From assembly GCA_003584705.1 (NCBI GenBank), contig AP018536.1:3162001-3226000 (forward strand): a stretch of DNA of 64,000 nucleotides. The letters run 5' to 3'. The position numbers and the translations under genes were made by a program. Every line of letters starts with the position of its first letter. Positions within the stretch are counted from its first letter, which is position 1. Positions 44,783 through 55,959 of this stretch are shown here, piece after piece. A model generated the notes under the pieces. That model made no database searches and had not been told where the DNA came from. It saw nothing but the letters and a program-made list of their open reading frames with translations. Source of the stretch: Lachnospiraceae bacterium GAM79. GTDB lineage: Bacteria; Bacillota; Clostridia; Lachnospirales; Lachnospiraceae.

Positions 44783-46558
44783 TTATTCTTCAGGTACGCT
44801 TTCCGTGACCGTTTCCTGTACTCCGTCAGGAGCCTCCGTCTGATCCACAAGCGTTATAAGTTCTTCCGTATATCGCAGAATATATTCTCCCCGTGAGGCA
44901 AAATATTCCTGAATCGTATCCCCGTCAGCCAGATATCCTTCCTCTGTCTGTCGCAGGCCGTAGCGCTCCGCCGTGGCTGTCACTGCCACCCGGTAAGTTT
45001 CCAGAAGCGGTGTCAGATACTCTTCTGCCTTTTCCTTCGTCAGTTCTTCCACGTATTCCCGCATTCTCTGCCGGAACACTGTCTGAAAGTCCTTATTTTT
45101 CAGCAATCCCTGTAAAAACAGATCTTCTGCCACCCCCGGACACAGATAGGTATTCACACTGTAATTACTGACCTTATTCCGTCCCAGAGTATCCGTGGCA
45201 TCCGAGAATTCCCAGTGCCATTTTCCCGTCTCTCCTTCTCCTGCCCGTCGCCACAAAGTGGTGGAAAAAGAGTCAAACTGCGAATTACCGAAATAGAGAT
45301 TGGCACAGTAATAATCCAGATAACTTTCCAGATCCATCTGCTCCAGGATCTTCTGATACGTTCCGTGTCCGGAAGTATTCCCCTCGGTCACCAGCCGGTA
45401 CAGTTCTCCGTATTCCGGAGCGATCTGGGAGGGATAGCGGTTCTCTATGATCTGAATTTCTTCCGGGGAACCGCCGGCTCTTCGGGCAAAGGTTTCCGCC
45501 GTATTTACCCTGCCCACCAGATACAATCCCCAGAACTCCCCGTCCACAAACACCAGACAGCCCTTCCGCTCTTCCAGCGTAAAATCCGTGATTTCTTTTA
45601 ACAGCAGTTCCTCTAAAACCTGTCTGTTCTTGGCCACATGATCCGTGCCGCCCCCGTACAGAAGAAACGTGCCGTCCCGGAAAAGCTCATACAGCTCACA
45701 ACTGCTCTCCGGCACCGGATCCGCTCCCGTCATAAGAAAACTTTTCTGCCCGTAATCCAGATTTCCGTCCTTCCGCAAACTTAAAATTACCTCCCCCTCA
45801 TAAGTCAGATATCTGTCCGCTTCGAAGTATTCCACATGGGCATTCATCTCTCCACCCCGGTAATAATTGGCAGAATCAAACCGCAGGTCATCCGCCGCCA
45901 GCGCATTCTCATAATCCACACCTGTGACATAATTGCCGCCAAAATAATCAAACAGCTCCACAGGATCCACAGTCAGCGACAACACCGGCAGATCCCGGTA
46001 CATTGCTCTGGCCTCCATAGCCACAAAATAGCTGGCGCAGGTGACATTACTTGTCCTGCCTCCGGCATCTACTGCCACTGCCTGTAACACCACCGCTTTG
46101 TCCACGTCATTAAACGGCGCATAGTCCTGGTAGGCTGACACTGTGGAAATGGCGGAATAGACATTGGGACTGCCGCAGACATTCGTTATCTCCACCGGTG
46201 CCTCATAGAGAATTCCGTTCTCCGGATCCGGCACCGTGCCATCCAGTGTATAATAGATACTGTTTCCCGCCGGTGCAGCGATCTCTACCGTAATATCCTC
46301 CGGATAAAACCCTCCCGGCAGGGAAAATACCGGCTGATCCCCTGTTTTGCTCCGGGTAACACAACTCCGGATCTCGATCTGCCCGCTTCCTTCCGTCTGT
46401 TCTTCCCGCTGCCCGCTGTCCTGTACCTGTTGTGTCAGCTGCTGTCTGTCATTCTCTTGGCTTTGCTGCAGCCAGATCAGAAAAGCGGAAAATCCCACAC
46501 ATGCTAACAGTGCCAGCGTGATTCCTATTCGTTCCCCCGTTTTTTTCTCTGTATCCAT
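44783..46558 (-). CDS. CotH-family kinase-like membrane protein
   Basis: 591 residues. One N-terminal membrane segment (GITLALLACVGFSAFLIWL), then a chitobiase-C-terminal-like domain (SIYYTLDGTVPDPENG), then the CotH fold (RKDGNLDYGQKSFLMTG, GEFWGLYLVGRVN and WHWEFSDATDTLG, where Asp residues would bind metal). CotH proteins are atypical protein kinases. Acts outside the membrane; probably tied to the surface polymer or spore-like coat proteins. Start ATG is preferred over an upstream GTG. Confidence 0.82.
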   Translation of the reverse strand: MDTEKKTGERIGITLALLACVGFSAFLIWLQQSQENDRQQLTQQVQDSGQREEQTEGSGQIEIRSCVTRSKTGDQPVFSLPGGFYPEDITVEIAAPAGNSIYYTLDGTVPDPENGILYEAPVEITNVCGSPNVYSAISTVSAYQDYAPFNDVDKAVVLQAVAVDAGGRTSNVTCASYFVAMEARAMYRDLPVLSLTVDPVELFDYFGGNYVTGVDYENALAADDLRFDSANYYRGGEMNAHVEYFEADRYLTYEGEVILSLRKDGNLDYGQKSFLMTGADPVPESSCELYELFRDGTFLLYGGGTDHVAKNRQVLEELLLKEITDFTLEERKGCLVFVDGEFWGLYLVGRVNTAETFARRAGGSPEEIQIIENRYPSQIAPEYGELYRLVTEGNTSGHGTYQKILEQMDLESYLDYYCANLYFGNSQFDSFSTTLWRRAGEGETGKWHWEFSDATDTLGRNKVSNYSVNTYLCPGVAEDLFLQGLLKNKDFQTVFRQRMREYVEELTKEKAEEYLTPLLETYRVAVTATAERYGLRQTEEGYLADGDTIQEYFASRGEYILRYTEELITLVDQTEAPDGVQETVTESVPEE

Positions 46559-46570
46559 TTCTTCCCTCAC

Positions 46571-47800
46571 TCAGTCCCTGTAGTAAATATCTCTGGTGTA
46601 TACCTTCTCCCGGACATTCTCCAGATCTCTGTGATAACGATTGGCCACGATCACATCCGACTGCCGCTGAAAGGCTTCCAGATCCCGTATGACCGGGCTT
46701 CCGAAAAAATCATCCTCCGAAAGTTCCGGCTCGTACAACAAAATCTGTGCCCCTTTGGCCCGGATCCGTTTCATGACGCCCTGGATACTGGACTGACGGA
46801 AATTATCGGAGCCGGACTTCATGATAAGCCGATAGATTCCTATGACCACCTTTTGTCCCGGAACACCGCCTCTACCCTGACTTCCCTGATAAAATCCCGC
46901 CTTCTCCAGAATACTGTCCGCGATATGATCCTTGCGGGTACTGTTGGCGGACACGATGGCCTGGATCAGATTCTGGGGAATGTTCTCATAATTGGCCAGT
47001 AGCTGCTTCGTATCCTTCGGCAGACAGTATCCTCCGTAGCCAAAAGAGGGATTGTTGTACTGCATCCCGATCTGGGGATCCAGGCAGACACCCTCGATAA
47101 TATTGCGGCTGCTTAAGTTCCGCATCTCCGCATAAGTGTCCAGTTCGTTAAAAAAACTGACCCGGAGCGCCAGATAGGTATTGGCAAACAGTTTTACCGC
47201 CTCCGCTTCCGTAGGGTCCATGATCCGTATGGGGATCTCCTGTTTTTTTGCACCCTCACGCAAAAGCTCTGCAAACCGTCTTGCATACTCCGCCATTTCA
47301 ACGGACTTTGTGTCTGCTCCCACAATGATCCGGGAAGGATACAGATTGTCATACAGTGCATGCCCTTCCCGCAAAAATTCCGGAGAAAACAGGATCCTTT
47401 CCGTGTGATATTTTTCCATCAGAAACACTGTATATCCCACCGGCACCGTACTCTTGATCACGATCACCGCGTCAGGATTCACCCTCCGTACTGTCTCCAC
47501 CACCGTTTCCACAGAACCGGTATCAAAAAAGTGAATTCCGGGATCATAGTTCGTCGGTGTGGAGACGATCACAAGCTCCGCATCCCGGTAAGCCACCTCT
47601 CCGTCCAGGGTAGCCTGCAAATGCAGCCTGCCGCCTGCCAGATATTCTTTGATCTCTTTATCCCGGATAGGTGATCTCCCTTTTTGTAACAACTCTACCT
47701 TCTCCGGTATCACATCCACCGCCGTTACTTCATGATTCTGGGCCAGCAGAACTGCCATGGACAATCCCACATACCCGGTTCCCGCTACTGCAATCTTCAT
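46571..47800 (-). CDS. UDP-glucose/nucleotide-sugar dehydrogenase
   Basis: 409 residues from the ATG after GGGAGC. NAD motif [17 protein letters not shown]; catalytic Cys in [16 protein letters not shown] (about 255). Oxidises a UDP-sugar to the uronic acid used in the polysaccharide. Its start overlaps the flippase end by 71 nt. Confidence 0.93.
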   Translation of the reverse strand: MKIAVAGTGYVGLSMAVLLAQNHEVTAVDVIPEKVELLQKGRSPIRDKEIKEYLAGGRLHLQATLDGEVAYRDAELVIVSTPTNYDPGIHFFDTGSVETVVETVRRVNPDAVIVIKSTVPVGYTVFLMEKYHTERILFSPEFLREGHALYDNLYPSRIIVGADTKSVEMAEYARRFAELLREGAKKQEIPIRIMDPTEAEAVKLFANTYLALRVSFFNELDTYAEMRNLSSRNIIEGVCLDPQIGMQYNNPSFGYGGYCLPKDTKQLLANYENIPQNLIQAIVSANSTRKDHIADSILEKAGFYQGSQGRGGVPGQKVVIGIYRLIMKSGSDNFRQSSIQGVMKRIRAKGAQILLYEPELSEDDFFGSPVIRDLEAFQRQSDVIVANRYHRDLENVREKVYTRDIYYRD

Positions 47801-49406
47801 AGAAAGCTCCCGCCTTTCCGTAATCTGCAAACTTTGTGGTTTCCTCTGCGGATCGGTCATTTCCCGAAATCGCTTTATCATGAGGTATTTCAGGCAGAAA
47901 TCTCTTCCCCATTGCCAACAGGGCCCGGAAATCCTTCCGGCCTCCGTAACACAACAGAAAAATGCCGTTGGACACAAGCAGACATACCAGTGCCCGCTCC
48001 AATAATTCCCGGATTCCTTCTACCGGTATCTGACTGCATACCCGGTCGGTCAGCATACAGTTTAAAAATGTTACGCTTCCATAGAAGACCAGTGTCCCCA
48101 GATAGCTTTGCCGGTCCTCTCCGTCAAACAACGTCGTAAACAGATTATGTATCAGCCACGGCATTCCTACGATGACCGTAGCAACTACCGTAGACAGGAT
48201 CACTCCGTACAGCCCCATAGGTTTCACCAGCAGAAGATTCAGGACCAGATTCACTCCTGCCGTTGTCAGTGTCCGGAACCGGTCTCTGTGCCAGATCCCG
48301 GCGGCATCCTTGTAGGCATTGAACAGCTGGTTGAACTCGTAGATAAAATAATATACACACAGACAGATCACGATCTGTCCGGGCAAAATGCCTGCCTCTC
48401 CGATCCACAGTTTCATAAAGGGCTGCAACAGACACAGCAGGCAGCAGGTGCAAAGTCCTGCGATCCAGGCGATCAACAGTGTAAATTTACAGAAGTCCGC
48501 ATAATTTTTCCCCCGGCTCTCGGTCAGAAGACTATTGCCGATCCCGGCTAGAGTGGAGGTGAAAAGCACCCCTACCAGACCAATGACGGAAGTAACGATG
48601 TAATAATAATTCTGATAGACTGCCAGCACTGTCAGTCCCAAAAATGCCGAAATGACCAGAGTATCCGCGGAATTCACAATGACCACCCCCACCCGGGAGG
48701 TAAACAGGTCCTTGATCCTGCCTCGGATTTTTTGCCTGGTCTGCTCTTCCACCTGTCCCTTTGGGACATAATCCGGATAATTTTTCTGTGCCACCAGTGC
48801 GGTACACAGATTCGTCAGGATCTGTGCTCCCAGTGCCGCCAGCAGATACCAGTAATAATTCCGAAAGCCCACCAGCAGCCCGGCCTGTATAAGATACTGC
48901 AGCGTCCGTACCGCCAGATCCGCCTTATTTGCCAGGTCACTTCGCTGATGAGCTGCCAGCAGACTGTTTTTATACGCAAACAGCCAGTAACTGATGACAC
49001 AGGCTCCCAGATGCAGCAGATACAATACATACAAATCCACATCCGGCGGAATACTGTCCGTTTTCACCAACGATGGCAGAAACGGCAGCAGCACTATTCC
49101 GGCCAGAAAGATCCCCAGACCGATCAGGCGGTAATATCTGCGATACAATGACAACAGAGCACAGATCTCGTCCTTCTTTCCTTCCGCGATGGGAGCATAC
49201 ATACTGTAGCCCAGTGCACTCCCTACTCCCAGCTCCGCCAGATTCAGGATCTGCAGTATGGAAGTAAACAGACTGTTCAGCCCTAGATATTCCATTCCCA
49301 GATACCGGATCAGCAGCGTGCGCATGATAAAAGGAACCAGAATCTGATACCCCTTCAGGAGTCCTCCGAAGATCACATTTCTGACGGCATTTCGGGTCCT
49401 TTTCAT
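47730..49406 (-). CDS. Polysaccharide repeat-unit flippase (Wzx-like)
   Basis: 558 residues with 12 or more hydrophobic helices; [25 protein letters not shown] at the start is typical of PST-family exporters. Translocates lipid-linked repeats. ATGA overlap with the upstream gene. The C-terminal tail of about 25 residues runs into the dehydrogenase gene and looks poorly conserved. Confidence 0.9.
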   Translation of the reverse strand: MKRTRNAVRNVIFGGLLKGYQILVPFIMRTLLIRYLGMEYLGLNSLFTSILQILNLAELGVGSALGYSMYAPIAEGKKDEICALLSLYRRYYRLIGLGIFLAGIVLLPFLPSLVKTDSIPPDVDLYVLYLLHLGACVISYWLFAYKNSLLAAHQRSDLANKADLAVRTLQYLIQAGLLVGFRNYYWYLLAALGAQILTNLCTALVAQKNYPDYVPKGQVEEQTRQKIRGRIKDLFTSRVGVVIVNSADTLVISAFLGLTVLAVYQNYYYIVTSVIGLVGVLFTSTLAGIGNSLLTESRGKNYADFCKFTLLIAWIAGLCTCCLLCLLQPFMKLWIGEAGILPGQIVICLCVYYFIYEFNQLFNAYKDAAGIWHRDRFRTLTTAGVNLVLNLLLVKPMGLYGVILSTVVATVIVGMPWLIHNLFTTLFDGEDRQSYLGTLVFYGSVTFLNCMLTDRVCSQIPVEGIRELLERALVCLLVSNGIFLLCYGGRKDFRALLAMGKRFLPEIPHDKAISGNDRSAEETTKFADYGKAGAFYEDCSSGNRVCGIVHGSSAGPES

Positions 49407-50248
49407 TCACACTTTCTCCTTCCGGCTTTCTGGCCGATCCACAGATCATAGGGAAAGCTCTGTAGCAGTCCCTCCCTCAGTTCTTCCAGTTCGGGCAATT
49501 TCATGGGTTCTGTTTCCTTTGCTTCCGCAAGGGATGTTGCCGAGCGCACCTCATATCTGCCGGTGGCAAAGTACCAGTCATAATATTTCAGCATCTCTTC
49601 CTCCATCCCCTGCCGAAGGAATACCGACGGGACCCCATAGCTCTCCGCCAGAATGATCCCATGTAACGAAGACGAGTATACCACCTCCGCCTCCAGAATT
49701 TTGTCGAGGAAGGTCCGGTAATCTCCGGTTCGTATGGAAAGTCTGTCATCTCCTGTCGTTTTCCGCTTCATGTAATGGTCGATCACCACATATTTTTTCT
49801 TTTTCTCCGGTCGTCTGCCTGGATAAATCAGAGGCAGCAGGATCGCCGGGTCTCCGTAGATCTGCGGACAGGTATATCCGTTCTCCCGGAGCACCTGTGC
49901 GGTGACCGGACCTCTGACTGCCCGGATATCCAGCTTCCGGTATCCCTTTTGTGTAGTCACCCGTCCCACATGGGCGAAGGAATTGACCCCGCTGCCCCAG
50001 ATCACCGCATCGAAAACTCCCAGTCCCAACACAGAACCAATGGTCATCAGATGGCAGGGCTTTGCCGCCTCTCTGTACAGATCCAGTCCCAGACGGTGCA
50101 ACATCCACTGCGTCACCACCGGTGCCAGCAGATCCCCCAGATTCTCATTAAAATTCCAGTACTCCAGATTTACTTTGTTCCTGTCTGCTTTTCTTCCGTC
50201 CAAGGTTTTTCGATTGCGCAATACGCCGATCTGTTTTGTCAGTTCCAA
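49403..50248 (-). CDS. Polysaccharide pyruvyl transferase family protein
   Basis: 281 residues from a TTG placed 5-6 nt after AAGGAGAG; a GTG at 50278 is the alternative. NFNENLGDLLAPV near the start and SSSLHGIILAESYGVPSVFL near 200 are family marks. Adds ketal pyruvate to a sugar of the repeat. Confidence 0.82.
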   Translation of the reverse strand: MELTKQIGVLRNRKTLDGRKADRNKVNLEYWNFNENLGDLLAPVVTQWMLHRLGLDLYREAAKPCHLMTIGSVLGLGVFDAVIWGSGVNSFAHVGRVTTQKGYRKLDIRAVRGPVTAQVLRENGYTCPQIYGDPAILLPLIYPGRRPEKKKKYVVIDHYMKRKTTGDDRLSIRTGDYRTFLDKILEAEVVYSSSLHGIILAESYGVPSVFLRQGMEEEMLKYYDWYFATGRYEVRSATSLAEAKETEPMKLPELEELREGLLQSFPYDLWIGQKAGRRKCE

Positions 50249-50268
50249 TCCTCTCTCCTTCCCCTGTC

Positions 50269-51264
50269 CTACCGCCACCGGTACAGACTGTCCAATAGCC
50301 GGAATTTCTTATGCAGGAGCAACTCCCGCAGCAAGCGCCTCTTTCCCGTGGCCCGGTATTCCCGCAGGGCATTCTGCAGCGGCAGGGAACCACCGATCCG
50401 TTTCAGTTCCGCATATTTCCTGGTTTCCTCATAGCCGGAATCTCTATAGATCTTATGCAGATACATCAGACTCTTCCCCACGAAACAGGCATTGACCTCC
50501 GCATACAGTTCCTGCTTTGCCTGAAGCGTTCGGAAGCACTGCCAGGTGCGGTCCCGGAAATACAATAAAGCCTCATAATAGTTCTCATGAAAACGGTTCA
50601 CCAGATTCTCCGCTTCCTTATAGTGATAACAATACAACGACTCCGGAACCACACAGATCCCTTTGCTCTTTTCCAGCACCTGCATGGAAAAAGCCATATC
50701 CTCACAGATGGCAAATTCCTCTCCGAAGCGGATATCATTTTCCAGAAGCAATTCCCTGCGGATCAGCTTATTCCATGGCGGATTGAAAAATTCCCGCCGG
50801 AAGTCCGATAAAAACCGCTCCTCCAGATATTCTTTTCCTCCACCGCAGAAAGCTTTTTCCGGAAGGTTATCCACACATTCTTTCGTCTGTTCCACCAGAT
50901 ATGTAAAACCGCACACCGAAAGATCCGCGCCGGATACTTTTGCCTTTTGATATAAAGTTGCCAGGGTATCCGGGAACAGGGTATCATCACTGTCCGTAAA
51001 AAAAAGATACTCTCCTTCAGCCTTACAGATCCCCAGATTTCTGGCACTGCTGACACCGCCGTTTTCCTTGTGCCAGACCCGGACCCTTGTGTCCTGCGCC
51101 CCCAGCCTGTCACACAAGGCCGAAGAGCTATCCCTGCTGCCGTCATCGATAAGCAGCAGTTCCCAATTGGAAAAGCTCTGCCGGAAAATACTGTCTACAC
51201 AGCGCTGTAATTCTTTTTCCGCGTTATACACCGGCACTACGATACTGATCTTTGTCTCTCTCAT
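50269..51264 (-). CDS. Family 2 glycosyltransferase
   Basis: 331 residues. SIVVPVYNAEKELQRCVDSI, LIDDGSRDSS and FTDSDDTLFP (DxD). GGAGAAAA sets the start, inside the end of the upstream gene (41-nt overlap). Adds a sugar to the repeat unit. Confidence 0.9.
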   Translation of the reverse strand: MRETKISIVVPVYNAEKELQRCVDSIFRQSFSNWELLLIDDGSRDSSSALCDRLGAQDTRVRVWHKENGGVSSARNLGICKAEGEYLFFTDSDDTLFPDTLATLYQKAKVSGADLSVCGFTYLVEQTKECVDNLPEKAFCGGGKEYLEERFLSDFRREFFNPPWNKLIRRELLLENDIRFGEEFAICEDMAFSMQVLEKSKGICVVPESLYCYHYKEAENLVNRFHENYYEALLYFRDRTWQCFRTLQAKQELYAEVNACFVGKSLMYLHKIYRDSGYEETRKYAELKRIGGSLPLQNALREYRATGKRRLLRELLLHKKFRLLDSLYRWR

Positions 51265-52405
51265 TTTTCTCCATCACACTGCATATTCTCTGCGCCACCT
51301 TGTCCCAGGAATACTCTCTCAGATACCATTCCCTCCGCCGTTCCACTTCCTCCCGGTATTTCGGATCCTGAAGTACTTCCCACAGATCCAGTGCCAGTTC
51401 CTCCGCATCCTCCCCGGAAATAAGCCTGCCGGTGCATCCGTCCTCAATGAACTCCGACATAGCGAATTTATCTCTGCCGATACAGGGCAGACCATAAGTA
51501 AGTGCCTCTGCAAATACCAGTCCATAGGCTTCAAAATAAGACGGCATACAGAAGACATCACACAGGTTATAATAGTCTGTCAGTTTTTCAGACCCCAGAT
51601 CTCCCAGCAGGTGGATCTTCTGCCAGTCCGCCTCTTCTACCCTGATCTGCCTCTCCCGCAGAGCGTCCCGGATGTCCGACTCCTTTGCCCCCGCCAGATA
51701 CAGCTCCGCTGACCACAGATATTTTTTCCGCAGGATTGTGAAAGCCTGTACCACCAACGGACCACCTTTTCTCACAAAATTCCTTCCCACAAACAGGATA
51801 CGCCGCCCCTCCTTTGATCCCGGACGGATCCCTGCAGCATCCACATTGATGCCGCCTCCCACCGCATGGACCTTTTCCCGGGGGAGCCCGCATTCCCGGA
51901 TCAGGAACTCCGAAAGCCACCTGCTCATGGTGAATACCCCTTCACTTTGCCGGTATTGCTCCAATTGTCTCGCCGCCCTGCGTTCCAACGTCTTTTGCGG
52001 CACCTGATCATACTCGCAGTACCGATAGCCCACCGGATCTTCCTTCTGCAGCCACAGAATCGCGGAAATGGAAAGGTCCTGATAGAGATAGGATGCCAAA
52101 TGCGCTCCCGACGGCCAGCCGCCAAACTGAAACACAGGCATTTTTTCGTCTGTCCTGTGCCGATGTCTCCACGTAGCATATCTCCCCGACAGCCGCAGCC
52201 GGTCCCGCAGGACCGGCCCGGGGTTCAGTCCCTTCTTCCTCTGCAGTCTCCGGAGTATTTTGCGGTACAGAGGATCCGAAAGTGCCAGATCCTGCACCTG
52301 CAGATAAGGCTCCATGGCCTGTCGCAGGGACCAGGCCGTTCCTGACCAGGTTCTCTTTTTATCTTTGTACCACAGGCATATATACAGTACTTCCGTCATA
52401 ATCAT
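51224..52405 (-). CDS. Family 4 glycosyltransferase
   Basis: 393 residues. GT-B C-terminal half: RRILFVGRNFVRKGGPLV and MPSYFEAYGLVFAEAL with the E-x7-E motif. Start overlaps the previous stop as ATGA; a second ATG two codons later is possible. Adds a sugar to the growing repeat unit on its lipid carrier. Confidence 0.9.
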   Translation of the reverse strand: MIMTEVLYICLWYKDKKRTWSGTAWSLRQAMEPYLQVQDLALSDPLYRKILRRLQRKKGLNPGPVLRDRLRLSGRYATWRHRHRTDEKMPVFQFGGWPSGAHLASYLYQDLSISAILWLQKEDPVGYRYCEYDQVPQKTLERRAARQLEQYRQSEGVFTMSRWLSEFLIRECGLPREKVHAVGGGINVDAAGIRPGSKEGRRILFVGRNFVRKGGPLVVQAFTILRKKYLWSAELYLAGAKESDIRDALRERQIRVEEADWQKIHLLGDLGSEKLTDYYNLCDVFCMPSYFEAYGLVFAEALTYGLPCIGRDKFAMSEFIEDGCTGRLISGEDAEELALDLWEVLQDPKYREEVERRREWYLREYSWDKVAQRICSVMEKNERDKDQYRSAGV

Positions 52406-53568
52406 CTCTTCCTTTCCGCATACAGTGCGATCTGTGTGCACCCGTCCGTGATGTCATAGCATACCGCCCACTGTGCCCCCGGCACCACCACATCGATATC
52501 AAAGGGAAAATCCTCAAAGGTCATATCCGCCGTTCTGTCCTCATAGGGCGGACACGCCTTAACAGGCAGTATTATGGTCTGTCTGGGCGTCACGATCATC
52601 AGCTTCCGTTCCTGCGCCGTATCGTTGGTCACGCTGAAATGGATCCTGCCCTCTTCATCCACGAATCTGCTGCCTACATACAAAGTATCCGTCGTATAAA
52701 TATTCTCCATGGTGACCCCCGCCGTGACATTGCGATGGTAGAAGGTTCCATAACGGGCCGCATCCCCTACCGAGATATTACACAGCACCACATTCTCCAG
52801 AGAAAAACCGTCTTTTACCAGTGTGTAGATGGCATAACCGCCTCCGTTGAGAATGCAGTTTGTGAAATAGATTCCTTTGGCACCGCTCTTCTCCGGGGCA
52901 ATCATGAGACAGGCATTCACATAGCTCCCCCCTCCGGGGATCGCCGGTACTTCGAATCTGCAGTTGTCGAAGGAAATATTCTCCGCTGTAAGAGAAGGAT
53001 ATCCGAAGATCTGTACCCCGTCAGAATGTACTGTATCCCCGCTGTCCGGATGTGCCAGATCCGCAATGTAGCAATCTCTCAGTGTCACATTGCGATAGGG
53101 ATTCAACGCATCTCCGCTGCTGCCCCCCAGACGGCACCGGGTAAACGTGGCATTGCTTCCCTGAAAATTACGCAGGGTGCAGTCTTCGAACACATAGGAT
53201 ATCCGGGCATCCTCCCGCCCGGTAGTGACTGCATCGAATTTACAGTTCCGGAAAGTCACCGTGGTCTCCACGGCAATTTTGCCCTCATTGACCATCAACA
53301 GTGCATACCGGGAAAAATCCATATTCCGGATCTCTATCTCATTCCCCGCCTGTCTGTTGCTGTAGACCAGATCCAGTGCCAGCTGTCCTCCGGCTCCGGT
53401 CTTGTACTGGATTCCACCGTAAATCCCCGGTTCCGGGATCTCCGTCAGCTCTGTATCTGTATCCACACCGGTATTGAAACGATCCGGGATCTCTCTGGGT
53501 GCCGCCTGCGCCCGTATCCCCAGACTCATACTCAGAACTATTGCAAACAGCCAAAAACTTTTTCGCAT
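52402..53568 (-). CDS. Secreted right-handed beta-helix protein
   Basis: 388 residues from the ATG after AAAGGAAACG. Signal peptide FWLFAIVLSMSLGIRAQA. The body has repeated short NxxFxNCxF-type turns (TFRNCKFD, FEDCTLRN, FDNCRFEV, FTNCILNG), as in pectate-lyase-like beta-helices. Possibly a polysaccharide lyase, epimerase or surface binder for the polymer. Catalytic residues not identifiable. Confidence 0.72.
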   Translation of the reverse strand: MRKSFWLFAIVLSMSLGIRAQAAPREIPDRFNTGVDTDTELTEIPEPGIYGGIQYKTGAGGQLALDLVYSNRQAGNEIEIRNMDFSRYALLMVNEGKIAVETTVTFRNCKFDAVTTGREDARISYVFEDCTLRNFQGSNATFTRCRLGGSSGDALNPYRNVTLRDCYIADLAHPDSGDTVHSDGVQIFGYPSLTAENISFDNCRFEVPAIPGGGSYVNACLMIAPEKSGAKGIYFTNCILNGGGYAIYTLVKDGFSLENVVLCNISVGDAARYGTFYHRNVTAGVTMENIYTTDTLYVGSRFVDEEGRIHFSVTNDTAQERKLMIVTPRQTIILPVKACPPYEDRTADMTFEDFPFDIDVVVPGAQWAVCYDITDGCTQIALYAERKR

Positions 53569-53600
53569 TTTCGTTTCCTTTTTTCGTTTCTTCTCTCTAT

Positions 53601-54995
53601 TTACCTTATGTATCTGTGCACCGCTTTGTGTTGCAAATCCGACATATTTTCCCATTTTTCCCGGGAGATCACCTGGAACAGTGCGATGGGAAGATACGCA
53701 TACTTGATGGTCTGCAGCGTATCCATCCACCACAGATTTAAGAAGTACCCGCAGACCGCAAGCGCCAGACTTAACATTGTTCTGTCCTTCTTTTGAATCC
53801 CGCATCGCACCATCTCCCCCACCGCCTGCAGGATCAACAGTCCGTAGACCACCAGTCCCGGATACCCGTAGCGGATATAATTGGCCACATAGAAATTGTC
53901 AATGGAGTGGATCGTGGCCCCTCCCGGAATATACCAGGAGAAATGATATCCGGAGCCCTGCCCCAGCCAGGGGTTCAGCCAGTCCACCGTGAAAATATCC
54001 AGCAGGGCATCCCTGTAGGAAGCGCTGTTGGCAAGGGAGGTGCTGTCCACCCCGTAACGGATGGCATAGGAGGTTCCAAACATCTCATCCACCACCGTAC
54101 TAAGCTGCAACAGAATATAATGTCCCGGCGGAGAATTGGGGAATAAAAATGCAAGAAGCAGAATCAAAAGCCCGGCCGGTACTATGGTAAATAACAGTTT
54201 CTTCCTCTGCTCTCCCGGTGCCAGCACGGTCAACAGCAAAAGCTCCAGTCCCATGACCGCCAGCGTGGAGCGGGATCCCGTAAGAAATACATTAACCACC
54301 ACCAATAGCAGGAGAGGCAGATGCCGAAACAGCGTGAAGCAATGTTTCTCCTCATCAATGCACAATAATGGTAACCCGGAGATCAGGATCAGCCCATACG
54401 CCAGAGAATGATTGGCCGGTCCCATGATCCGGTAGGCACCGGAGCGGATCATGCCTCCGGTATAAAGTCCCCTGATGGTCTCCAGATAGGCAAAGGGTGT
54501 CTTTCTCATGACCGCCTCCACGAGTCCCAACACACACAGAAACAAAAGCATCCGCCGGAAAAGCACCAGAAATCCATCACTTCCCAGATACTCCCGCAGT
54601 ACGTAGATCACCAGAAAAGCTCCCAATAATTCAATGAACGGATAAAGAAAAGTACCTATGTGAAAACGCAGTACCGCCGTATAGAAACAGATTCCCAGAT
54701 ATCCTGCCATAAAAAGCCACAATCTGCAGCTTCTCACCCCTTCCCAGAACATCTTTTTCCTGGATTCTTTGCTCAACAGAAAGAGACACAGAATCGTTAT
54801 GAGCATTCGCTGTGCCGTCAGATCAAAGCCCGGCAGCCGGATTCCGAAATACTGTGGTAAAATATAATAGGCCACAAGAAAAGAAACCGACAAAAACTGT
54901 CCAAGACTCCGCTCCCCACAATTTTCAAAATAGCGGTTGCTGCTCTGCCAGCCCTGCCCCGTTGTCTTCGTTTTTTCCACCAGATATCTGCTCAT
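53601..54995 (-). CDS. Wzy-like polysaccharide polymerase
   Basis: 464 residues with about ten membrane helices and a long extracytoplasmic loop before GQGSGYHFSWYIPGG, as in O-antigen polymerases. Joins repeats outside the membrane. Start follows GAGGATGAGGCA. Confidence 0.85.
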   Translation of the reverse strand: MSRYLVEKTKTTGQGWQSSNRYFENCGERSLGQFLSVSFLVAYYILPQYFGIRLPGFDLTAQRMLITILCLFLLSKESRKKMFWEGVRSCRLWLFMAGYLGICFYTAVLRFHIGTFLYPFIELLGAFLVIYVLREYLGSDGFLVLFRRMLLFLCVLGLVEAVMRKTPFAYLETIRGLYTGGMIRSGAYRIMGPANHSLAYGLILISGLPLLCIDEEKHCFTLFRHLPLLLLVVVNVFLTGSRSTLAVMGLELLLLTVLAPGEQRKKLLFTIVPAGLLILLLAFLFPNSPPGHYILLQLSTVVDEMFGTSYAIRYGVDSTSLANSASYRDALLDIFTVDWLNPWLGQGSGYHFSWYIPGGATIHSIDNFYVANYIRYGYPGLVVYGLLILQAVGEMVRCGIQKKDRTMLSLALAVCGYFLNLWWMDTLQTIKYAYLPIALFQVISREKWENMSDLQHKAVHRYIR

Positions 54996-54999
54996 TGCC

Positions 55000-55929
55000 T
55001 CATCCTCTGACTGCCATGGCAAATTCCACCGGCAGAGATTTTTTGCTGTGATAACAATCCCGGTATTTCCATAAAAGCGGCACAATATTCCACAATTTTC
55101 GCTGTTCCATCAGCTCGATCCGAAGGGTGGTGGCCCGGATATTGCGTCTTAACAGTTCCTTCGCTTCCTCCGGCATTCCAAAGTCCTCGGCGAACCGCAG
55201 AGTGGTTTCATGACTCTTCTGCAATTCCCTGAAAAAAGCGATCCGTCTGTCCAGATCCCGCATCTTGCGTTTGGATACATTACCCGAGTGCATTCGCCGC
55301 CGTAACGTAACACTGTGCAGAATGTAACAGCCGTCCATGCACAGGGACAACTTCCAGGCATATTCATCATGCGCCCACCCGGGATACCAGTACTTCTTCG
55401 TCTCTTCCAGGAACTCTCTGCGCAGACACATGGTACAGCCCTCACTGCCGATGAAAATATGGGCCGGACTCCATGCAACATGCTCCATGCTTCCGTCCCC
55501 CCGGAAGCTTTTCAATACGCTCCGGCTGACAGAAGGAGCATCGGGATCCACTGTAAACGGTACGAATTCCGATCCCAGCACCAGTATCTCTCTCCGTTTT
55601 TCCATCTCGCTCACCATATCTTCCACCCGGTCCGGTTCCCAGATATCGTCCTGATCGCAGAAAAAGACATAATCACCGTCCGTCTCTTCCACCGCTGCCC
55701 GGAAATTCTCCGCATACCCCAGTCGTTTTCCGTTCTGTGTGATCCTCCATGCCGGTGCCAACTCGTAAGTCTCCAGATATTCCCGTACGATCTCCAGCGT
55801 CTGATCCGAGGAACCGTCATCCCGCAGGATCACCTGATCCACCGGAAGGCTCTGAAGCCGGATGGAATCCAGCTGTTCTGTGATAAATCTGGCCCCGTTA
55901 TAAGTGGCCATTGCTACCGATATCCGCAT
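55000..55929 (-). CDS. Family 2 glycosyltransferase (rhamnosyltransferase-like)
   Basis: 309 residues. MRISVAMATYNGARFITEQL, LRDDGSSDQT and FFCDQDDIWEP. The FxDQDD form is common in rhamnosyltransferases, which would fit rfbD nearby. AAAGGGGAAAAAT sets the start. Confidence 0.9.
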   Translation of the reverse strand: MRISVAMATYNGARFITEQLDSIRLQSLPVDQVILRDDGSSDQTLEIVREYLETYELAPAWRITQNGKRLGYAENFRAAVEETDGDYVFFCDQDDIWEPDRVEDMVSEMEKRREILVLGSEFVPFTVDPDAPSVSRSVLKSFRGDGSMEHVAWSPAHIFIGSEGCTMCLRREFLEETKKYWYPGWAHDEYAWKLSLCMDGCYILHSVTLRRRMHSGNVSKRKMRDLDRRIAFFRELQKSHETTLRFAEDFGMPEEAKELLRRNIRATTLRIELMEQRKLWNIVPLLWKYRDCYHSKKSLPVEFAMAVRG

Positions 55930-55959
55930 ATTTTTCCCCTTTTCTCTGTCCGCCATTTT